Origin: Arachnopeziza araneosa
Taxonomy: Eukaryota; Ascomycota; Leotiomycetes; Helotiales; Arachnopezizaceae
Assembly (NCBI GenBank): GCA_003988855.1
Contig: QYAI01000044.1
Coordinates: 213,774 to 277,773 of the forward strand
Direction of reading: 5' to 3'
Length of the DNA: 64,000 bases
The notes below the pieces were generated by a model that saw only the letters and a list, made by a program, of their open reading frames with translations, was not told the origin of the DNA and made no database searches. Of the stretch, positions 56,834 through 64,000 are shown in pieces (position 1 is the stretch's first letter; the number at the start of each line of letters is the position of its first letter). The position numbers and the translations under genes were made by a program.

Positions 56834-58128
56834 ATGTCGAAGATACATCGTAACCCTCCTTTTCGTGCGGAGCATCTTGGATCACTACTGCGACCAAAAG
56901 ACTTCCTTGCGAAGCGAGCAGCATTCGAAAAGAAAGAGATCACACAACAGGACCTATCTAAAGCAGAGGATGAAGCCATCACTGCTGTCGTGGAGGTCCA
57001 GAAAGATGCAGGCTTTCGTGCTATTACTGATGGGGAGTACAGGTAATTGGGATACGGATCAGGGAAGAATGCGCTGACTTCTTGCAGGCGTGCTGTCTTT
57101 TGGGGAACTTTCTTTGAGGAATTGGAAGGTATGACGGAGATCAGAAATCCTTCAATGGATATGTTCAGGCCATATGTCCCGGATATCGCTGGATTCATTG
57201 AGAAGGGCCACAAGCCCGGACAGTCTTGTGTTTGCACAGGCAAGATCAGACATAAGGGAGAGAGTACATTGATCGGTCAATATGAATTCCTCAAGACACT
57301 GGTCTCAGAGGAACAGTGGGGTGACATCAAAGTCACAATGATCGCTCCACCATGGTATCATTTGCGCTACAAGGAGGGCCAGGCATATCCTCTTGACGTA
57401 TATTCCACAGACGAAGAGTACTTTTCGGATATATCTAAAGCTGTCAGCACTGAGCTTGACATTTTGTACGCAGCGGGGGTAAGAAATATCCAATTTGATG
57501 ATCCAAACTTTGCTTGTAAGTTCTTCTCATACTTTCGCTGCTTCGCTGACAGGCAGATTTCTGCTCCGAGAAGATGTTGGCTGGGTGGGCAGAGGACAAA
57601 TCCAACATGAAGACGCCGGACGAACTGCTTGACGCTTACATCAAATGCTACAATGACAGTATCGTAAAGTATACCGAGAAGATGCACTTCGGTTTACATA
57701 TCTGCAGAGGAAACTTTATGGGATCTCGCCACTTTTCCGAGGGTGGATATGATCGAATTGCGACGAAACTCTTCCAAGCTCTAAACGTGTCGACGTATTA
57801 TCTCGAGTATGATACAGCGAGGGCCGGCGGATTTGAGCCTTTGCTACTTTTGCCAGCATATAAGAATGTGATCTTAGGTGTCATCACGTCGAAATTCCCC
57901 GAGCTCGAAGACAAGGAAAAGATGAAGGAAAGGATTTTCGCGGCTGCTGATGTTATCGCAAAGGGAGCAGGACAGACTCGAGAAGAGGCACTGAAGAGAG
58001 TGGGAGTCAGTCCACAATGCGGATTCGCGAGTCACGAAGAAGGAAACTTGCTTGGCTGGGAGGATATGAAGAACAAGCTGGCCCTGGTCAGAGCTATTGC
58101 CGACGATGTTTGGCCAGGAGAGCCGTAA
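56834..58128 (+). CDS. MetE-like cobalamin-independent methyltransferase (single C-terminal-type domain)
   Basis: Exons 56834-57042, 57088-57515 and 57557-58128 join in frame to 402 residues. It resembles the C-terminal (UROD/MetE-like) domain of 5-methyltetrahydropteroyltriglutamate-homocysteine methyltransferase: FRAEHLGSLLRP at the start, TDGEYRR, NIQFDDPNFAYF, HICRGN, YLEYDTARAGGFEPL, LGVITSKFPELE and CGFAS near the end. The likely zinc ligands are the His and Cys of HICRGN and the Cys of CGFAS. Full-length MetE is about 760 residues; this short form lacks the N-terminal domain and belongs to a separate group found in many fungi and bacteria, whose substrate is not settled. Its position 1.2 kb from the repeat-peptide gene makes a role in that locus possible, but it may equally be an independent metabolic gene. 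Confidence 0.9.
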
Positions 58129-59210
58129 GTAGGATTGAGTTATTTAAAAGTCTTTTGGAGCATAAGGAGGAAGTTAAGGTAAATAGCATCATTCAACATG
58201 AAACTGCAGGAATCCAAACCATAAGTATGCGAAAGGAGAAATGAATTTGATGACCATGAAGCAATTATTGACGTGTTGGTCGATTTTACTAGCGTGCTCT
58301 TCACGCCAACCGTTTTGAAACAACCGTGGAGAGCGCAGCGCCTAATCTAACCGAAGTCCCGCTTGAAAACAAGCACCCATCGAAAACACGCTTGATTCTG
58401 TAAGGGTTCACGATTGCACGGTCAGAACACGTAAATGATGAATCTGATATGTCAAGAAGGTAAAGCTAAAGAGCAACAAGTGCTCGAAGCTTTCTACATA
58501 TACCCTCCGTACGAGAGGAACAGCTAACACAGTTCCTGTCGTACGGTCTTCTTTCAATAGTTTCTGTCAATAGTCAATCAATAGTTCTATCGATAGTCTT
58601 GTCGATAGTTCTGAAGATCGCTCTGCTGATCTTATCCCTTTCATCAAAGGAGTCAGCTTCGGGTGCTGCCCCAGTTCCTGCCTAGGTCCTGACAACCGGG
58701 TCTAACCAGTGACACGTACGATCAGTCATAAGAAGTTAGATTCAGGGGTCGGACCAGATTCGGACTAAAGGCGGCACATGCTCTTCTTCCTTCCCAGACT
58801 TCTCTGTTTTCCTTCTTCTCTTATACTATTCTTTTCCTCCGTAGCTAGCCTATAAGCAGAAGCAATCCAGAACGCACTTCCATATGCCTCTTCTGAACCG
58901 TGCCTGACCTTGTGCTGTTACATGTAGTATGTAAATATTTTAACTAGTCCTATACCATAGTTACTTTTGCATTTACCTACTAATCAGTATCGCATATAGC
59001 CCATAATGTACGAAGTCTATTACCAAATTCTTCTCCTTTTTTGACTCGGAGTTAAAATTGTTTCGCTTACCGTTCTAGCATTTGCTAACACAGAGTCCAC
59101 GTACTCGCAAAGATATTTGTAGAGAGAATAAGTGTTCTCAGAGACTTTTCTTGTTTGTCAATTGCGGTTCGATCTTAGTGCATTTTCAGAGCCGAAGAAC
59201 TAGCTGGATA
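58129..59210. other. AT-rich gene-free stretch with short repeats
   Basis: Contains a cluster of ATAGT-based repeats (58554-58614). No coding region recognised. Confidence 0.5.
58554..58614. repeat. Degenerate tandem repeat of a CAATAGTT/CGATAGTC-type unit
   Basis: Five imperfect copies of a (c/t)(a/g)atagt(t/c) core spaced by about 10-15 bases. Low-complexity; function unknown. Confidence 0.6.
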
Positions 59211-61486
59211 TCAAATAAGTGTAATAGTCTGTTGTACCCAACCCGCTATCCACAACTCAAATCTGTTCGAGTACATTTCGCCAAAGTCAATAAATCCTAC
59301 TCTTTTGTACCGTGTATCTTTGTCATCAACTTTCAGTAATACGAGGCCAAGCGCTCTCATGAATGAGTCGTCGATGAGAAAGGTTCTAATCAAAATAATA
59401 GTATACTTATATTCCGTGAACAGTTGATAATTTAGTTCTATCGCTTCTATCGATTGTTCTGGACCGTTACCATTACACACGGATCTAGGGGGAGTCAGCT
59501 TGGAGCTCCAGATATACTATATCATTAGGGTGCCCTTACAAAAAGTAGTCCTCATTATCCACGTTGACGTTAAAAACGCTTGCATTCGAATCGTTATCAA
59601 ATTCGCCCAACGGTTCATCATAGTGGATAGTAGCAGCAGATTCACCAAATGGGAGGTTGATTTCTTGGCGACTTCGAACCAAGTCTTTTGTCCAACCTTT
59701 AAGGATCAGCTGGCCGGACTTGATTTGACCGTATTTGTTTTCAGTCTTCAAATCAATATTGCTAGACATCATTTGGGCATCATAAATATCCGAGAAGGTT
59801 GGCTTGCCATCAAGTCCATGGAAGAAGACGACAGGATCATCTGTCACTGCCCATGACCAAGATGGCGCACGATATGACTCAACATGCTTGCACACTCTTA
59901 TCTCGTGCCACCATAATAAGCCCTGAGCCAGATTTCTACTCCACAGGCCTGCAATATACTCACCGCCTATAATAGGATGAAGAAATTCAGCTATACCAGA
60001 GAATGCGGGCAACTTGTCCGACTCAAAAGTCAGTCGACGTGATGAGTACTCTTCCACGAGCCAATAGTAATCTTCGAGGATCATATCTGATCGCGATACG
60101 GAAGGACCATAGTGGGTAGAAATATGTCGATGAAGGATGGATGTTATTCTTGGAAAAGTAAAAGTATCTTGTGGCATTATCCCTCCGCCTCCCACGGATG
60201 GCATACCGTCCGCCGACTGGAATCCGTGTGGGCACTTCCAGTAAATCTGCCGCTTACCGTAGTAGAGAATCCGTGGAGATAATAAGCTTTCTTGTAGAGT
60301 CCATCCACGCCGACTCAGAGGACATTTCCAGAAGAGAGTGTCCAGATTCTCTGTCATTTTTGGTATCTTCGAAATGCGAACCGAATCACCTAAATTGCTA
60401 TTGTTGTAAACTTTGAGTGTAACATTCTTCTCATTTTCGTTTGATAATGGATTAGATTTAAAAATGCCGTGCATGCTTCCGGACGATGCGGAGGCCGATA
60501 TTGTCAGAAGAGCGTCTCGATAAATAGAGCCCATCTTCTTTGACTCGGTTTCCCAGTCAGGCTTCGAATCTTGTATGATGCACAGAGAATCAATCCACAG
60601 GTACCGGATACCAAGTTGCCTTGTGATAGATATCGCATCGCGAAAGTTCGGCGGCAAGTCGCAGTAAGGAATGGATTCCTGAAAGGACTCGAGGGTTTCG
60701 GTTGTTAATAAAGGCGAAATTACACCACCCCAGCAGTGACTTAGTGCGACGTATTTATCCTCAATCATCTCAGGTATAAATATTCTGGGATTCCCTGAAC
60801 CATTCAGATCTCCCACGTCAATGACCCTGGTAGGCAGCTTGGAAGTTTGAGAAGATTGAGTATCCTCTCCATGGAATGCACAACAATTTTCGAGCCAGCC
60901 TTTCGCAATCTCGTGATTCTGAGATGATCCAAGGTCTGGATCAATGTGATATCGTCCGACTTCAAAATTACGAACGAATCTCGATTTCCCTAATAGCTGT
61001 AAGTAGTGTTTTGCTGTAACATATGCTTCCATGCATAAACTAACCTCGAGGTACACTAAGCTCCAGAGACAGATAGATCAGCGGGTCTGAATCAGAGTCT
61101 ATATCATCATCGTAAATTTTGGGATTTCCCGCCTGAACAAGGATGGTGTCAAAGAGCTGGACACGCTCCAATGTTTCAGAAAGATTCAAGTACAATGTAT
61201 TGATACAGATTTTCAAATCGGTGCTTAAACCCTCGGACCCAATGCCTTGAACAGCATCATCCAGTGTATATCCAGACCAACTCCCCTCATCTACAACAGT
61301 TTCGACGAAGCCCTGGTGGATAAGGTCGCATAACTCACATCCCCCATTTGCAGAGCTGATAAGATCAGCATAAGAGGCGTGATGCTGATAGTACGCCTCT
61401 CGTGGGAAAATATGTGCTGCAAACTCAATCTCTGCAAGCTCGATTAAATAGCTGATGGATAATTCGCCACACAGTTTGCAGAGCAT
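59211..61486 (-). CDS. HET-domain protein (heterokaryon incompatibility type)
   Basis: Exons 61486-61045, 60989-59540 and 59484-59211 join in frame to 721 residues. The HET domain is clear in exon 2: KYVALSHCWGG, then QLGIRYLWIDSLCIIQDS, IYRDALLTISAS, and CPLSRRGWTLQESLLSPRILYY; these are the three classic HET blocks. The N-terminus has two Cys-pair motifs (CKLCGEL, CELCDLI) often seen before HET domains. The C-terminus in exon 3 (FMRALGLVLLKVDD, YKRVGFIDF) matches the usual HET-protein end, so I extend the gene beyond the stop that would follow DYFL if the last intron were retained. HET proteins trigger death in incompatible fusions or act in self/non-self recognition. Introns are 55 bases. 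No partner gene (NLR, patatin, SNARE) is adjacent. Confidence 0.85.
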
Positions 61487-63462
61487 ATTTTAAAGCAGTG
61501 GTAAGGATTGCAGAGCTAGAAAGATATACGGAGCGGTATCTCGAGGTTGAAAATAAGAAGTTGAGTTAAGCGCCGGCCATATCTCATGATCACGTAGTTC
61601 ATCATTATGCAACCTGGGTACAGAAGTGACAGGCGCGTTGGCATTGGCCAAGTGGCGAGTGCCTGCATTTGCATGCTGGCTGTCACATTCGAGTTTGGCC
61701 CAAAATAACATGACGAGGCTTGGTTCGATTTCCCTAACCTCACTCTTTCACGGTAGTAGTTCTTCAGAAGGCGCCAGGTTACCTCTGCGATTGCTATTAC
61801 GAACCAGCTGTCGTTCCGCTGTATGCTGACATGTCAGGAAGCGGCGCACATTTGGCCGAAGGCGTTGTTGGTACATCAACGAGATATGTGCTTAGGCTGT
61901 CATCAGCTTGGTTGTGACGGGCTTGATATCTCTGATTGCCTTGGTTAAATAATAAAATCTCGCTTTCTAGTCAGATTCTGGTCCCTCTTGTAAGAACGGA
62001 ACATACTTGTACGATGTGAAGAGGAACCCCTTCGATCAATTCCATATTCAAAGGATTACCGCGAGTGAAGCGACATGTTGATGAAGCGGCATTGATCGAA
62101 TGCGTTCTATGTATAAGAGACTGGCAAGCTGTCATTATTATTGCAATAATCACCAAAACCCTCATAATCACACTGTGGCCACTCTTGTTACTATTGGCAT
62201 GTGCTAGTCTACTGGTAAAAGCTCTGAATGTACTACATTTCCTTCATTTTATTCCCTTTCGGCTGGAGTCCGACGCCTCGAGGTGAAGAAGCCTCCTAAT
62301 CTTGTAACCTCCGATTCGTAGTTAATCTTCCGAGGCTTCGAAGGATGAGGATGTTGCTCAACGTGCTCTTTCTCGTTCTTGTAGAAGAGCAACTGATTGC
62401 ACTAATCGGCAACATGCAGCTTCGCATTCTTTCACTCGCCTCATTCTTGTATATTTTCCGAATCATACTGATGTCCTGACTCTCGTAAGGCTCTTCTAGC
62501 TCTACATGCCATCAGATCACTATGCTCCTCGTCTGCGACGGGTTTCTCTTGATGCTTCTCATTGTATCGTTCTTTTGCACGCTTGTTTTCAACGATATTT
62601 CCTTCTCAATGTATGCTGCTCTGCAGATTTGTTGGCCTTCAATGTATCTATTGAGTGCGACTTGTACAGCTCTCTCCATAAACGGTATATTGTGATATTC
62701 GATCTGCGCTTTGAGGAGTTGATTGTGGCCCGAAATTCGAGAAGGAGGAAGGAGCATCTTGCATATATCTTCAAGAGTTGACTTTTCGAGTCCTGAGAGG
62801 TTTGCGAGTCGTGAGTTATACCGGAGAACCAAGTAGAGTTCTTTCTTTAAGCTAACGCTGTTCTGTGCGTCGAGAAGGGGCATCTTGTTGATAGATTTCA
62901 TTTCGAGATATTCGTGCGTGTTTACGGTCAAATGTTGTCAAAAAAGCGCTGTCTCTTTGGGAGAAGGTGTTCGTAAACTTCATTTTCATGTTCTGGCATA
63001 CTTGGATGAAAAGTACTTCGAGTTTCGTGGGCCATTTGTAGTGTTTACAAAATCGTGTTTTCGGTGTTTTGGGTATTTCAGGGGGGCTCACGAATCCGTC
63101 CATCCAATGGTAATTATGGTGGTAGAGGTGATTAGTCATTGAGGCTGTTGCACAAATTCGCGGCTTACTCAAAAAGCACTTTGAATTGTCGCATGTCAAA
63201 TTCGACATTGAGACAGTTCTGAAGAGAAAGTCTTCAGCAATCTGATTTAGATAATGACATAGTACATTTAAACTCTTATATATGGGGGTAACTCATTGAA
63301 ATGTAATTGTTGCAGCACAACTCATTTTCGTGGATACAAGGGTTGAAGCTTTGGGGCAGTCAGTAGAAGGAGGTCATGATAAACTGGTAGAAATTTAGAT
63401 TTAACCCCGATTGGCAATCATGTCTGCACTTGATTTTCTGAATATTCTTTTTGCTTCGAGTC
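61487..63462. other. Gene-poor stretch
   Basis: Contains the HET promoter at its left end. Two overlapping reverse-strand frames (63208-62852 and 62931-62512) together cover 0.7 kb and might be a decayed or spliced gene, but I recognise no family and could not find a convincing join. Confidence 0.4.
62512..63208 (-). other. Possible unrecognised or decayed gene
   Basis: Two reverse-strand frames of 118 and 139 codons overlap by 80 bases in different registers. The second has a helical look (LSGLEKSTLEDICKML). No intron joins them neatly and no domain is recognisable. Listed only because two sizeable frames in an AT-rich region are somewhat unexpected by chance. Confidence 0.2.
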
Positions 63463-63860
63463 TCAACTATTCTTATCAGTATGAAGGATCATCGCGGCTG
63501 CCTTCTCAGCAATCCCGTAAACCGCCATCTGCAAATGAGCTGAGATGAGAACGGGCATAATGCTCGCATCCACGACTCTAAGATTCATGATCCCATAAAC
63601 TAAGAGGCTGGGATCGACGACACCACTATCTATCTTTGGCATCATTGCACAAATTCCAGCAGGATGATAGATGGTAAGCGTAGTGTTAAGAACGAAGTCT
63701 TTCCATTGGGCATCAGTGCTTACGGTATCCAAACCCGGCTCGTATTCATCAACCCACACAGCTTGGATTGGAGGCAACAGAGCAATTTGTCAAGCCATTT
63801 TAACTGCAGCGACTGCTGCCTGGAGATCATAGTCGTTGCTGAAGTAGTTGTCGCAAGCGG
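63463..63860 (-). pseudogene. 3' remnant of a GMC oxidoreductase
   Basis: The last ~130 codons of a glucose-methanol-choline flavoenzyme are readable: DNYFSNDYDLQAAVAAVKMA, a TGA stop, then QIALLPPIQAVWVDEYEPG, the conserved YHPAGICAMMP (catalytic His region) and LRVVDASIMPVLISAHLQM near the end. The family normally has Arg where the TGA stands (KxARQI), so a single CGA-to-TGA change, as produced by RIP or cytosine deamination, explains the stop. Homology to GMC enzymes ceases at a perfect palindrome (63861-63888), and the bases beyond it show no GMC sequence, so the N-terminal 400 or more residues are missing. Complete family members have about 550-620 residues. Confidence 0.8.
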
Positions 63861-63888
63861 ATTATTCGTTCAATATTGAACGAATAAT
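63861..63888. repeat. Perfect 28-bp palindrome
   Basis: The half-site attattcgttcaat is followed directly by its exact reverse complement. It sits exactly at the upstream limit of the GMC homology and may mark a rearrangement or insertion/excision point. An E-box-like CACGTG follows at 63892. Confidence 0.85.
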
Positions 63889-64000
63889 TGCCACGTGATC
63901 AACCAGCTGAATGCAGCCAGAACAACTCTCCGGATTAGGACTTTAAGTCAAAGAGCTTCCGCAAGCAGAATCCGAAAGCAGTTATATAATAAGAGGTGGA
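63889..64000. other. Right edge, no gene seen
   Basis: Contains a TATA-like ttatataataag near 63981-63992, which could belong to a forward gene beyond the window. Confidence 0.35.

Noticed and set aside
61690..61745. A GGTTCGATTTCC stretch resembling a tRNA B-box
   Set aside because: No A-box, no acceptor stem and no cloverleaf pairing around it.
1..64000. CRISPR arrays, rRNA, intact transposons or viral genes
   Set aside because: No regularly spaced direct repeats, rRNA-like sequence, transposase, reverse transcriptase or integrase motifs were found on either strand.

Overview
This window is nuclear DNA of a filamentous ascomycete (Pezizomycotina). Genes are mostly multi-exon, with introns of about 40-60 bases that carry GT..AG ends and CTAAC/CTAAT-like branch points. 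Gene families include Zn(II)2Cys6 regulators, a HET-domain protein, a fungal rhodopsin-like (Pth11-type) domain, GH17/GH76 cell-wall enzymes, a UstYa-type protein and secreted plant-polymer or protein-degrading enzymes. A plant-associated or saprotrophic Leotiomycete would fit, but that placement is inference.

Layout. 0-2.2 kb: MFS exporter, cut by the left edge. 5.1-7.2 kb: secreted sedolisin protease. 9.0-10.1 kb: 2-oxoglutarate/Fe(II) dioxygenase. 12.9-15.6 kb: Zn2Cys6 transcription factor. 16.6-19.6 kb: a single gene fusing a Pth11-type seven-helix domain to a complete MFS sugar-permease-like domain. 20.3-21.4 kb: a very GC-rich DyP-type peroxidase with a probable mitochondrial presequence. 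23.8-24.6 kb: small nuclear-type protein with a SUMO-interaction-like motif. 24.6-28.4 kb: AT-rich block with a wrecked cytochrome P450. 28.4-29.7 kb: GPI-type GH10 xylanase. 30.4-35.0 kb: RanBP2-finger protein, a small hypothetical protein, HIU hydrolase and GET3 ATPase. 36.0-37.9 kb: 'half zinc cluster' regulator. 39.8-43.7 kb: two adjacent GPI-anchored cell-wall enzymes (GH17, GH76). 44.1-49.7 kb: DUF1365 protein, MBF1, CDT1 and an F-box-like protein.

The right third (52-64 kb) is accessory in character: a second half-zinc-cluster regulator; a UstYa/DUF3328 protein; 0.8 kb away and divergent, a 94-residue secreted repeat protein with Kex2 (KR) sites; a short MetE-like methyltransferase; a HET-domain gene; and the 3' stump of a GMC oxidoreductase ending at a perfect 28-bp palindrome. 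The pairing of UstYa with a Kex2-processed repeat peptide resembles the core of fungal dikaritin-type RiPP loci, and I regard it as the most promising candidate for an undescribed system here. A pheromone-like or other secreted signalling peptide is the main alternative.

Housekeeping genes (GET3, HIU hydrolase, MBF1, CDT1) sit in the middle of the window. Gene-poor stretches of 1-3 kb separate the accessory genes. I saw no tRNA, rRNA, CRISPR or intact transposon. All exon boundaries were inferred by eye from splice motifs, reading-frame continuity and family similarity.
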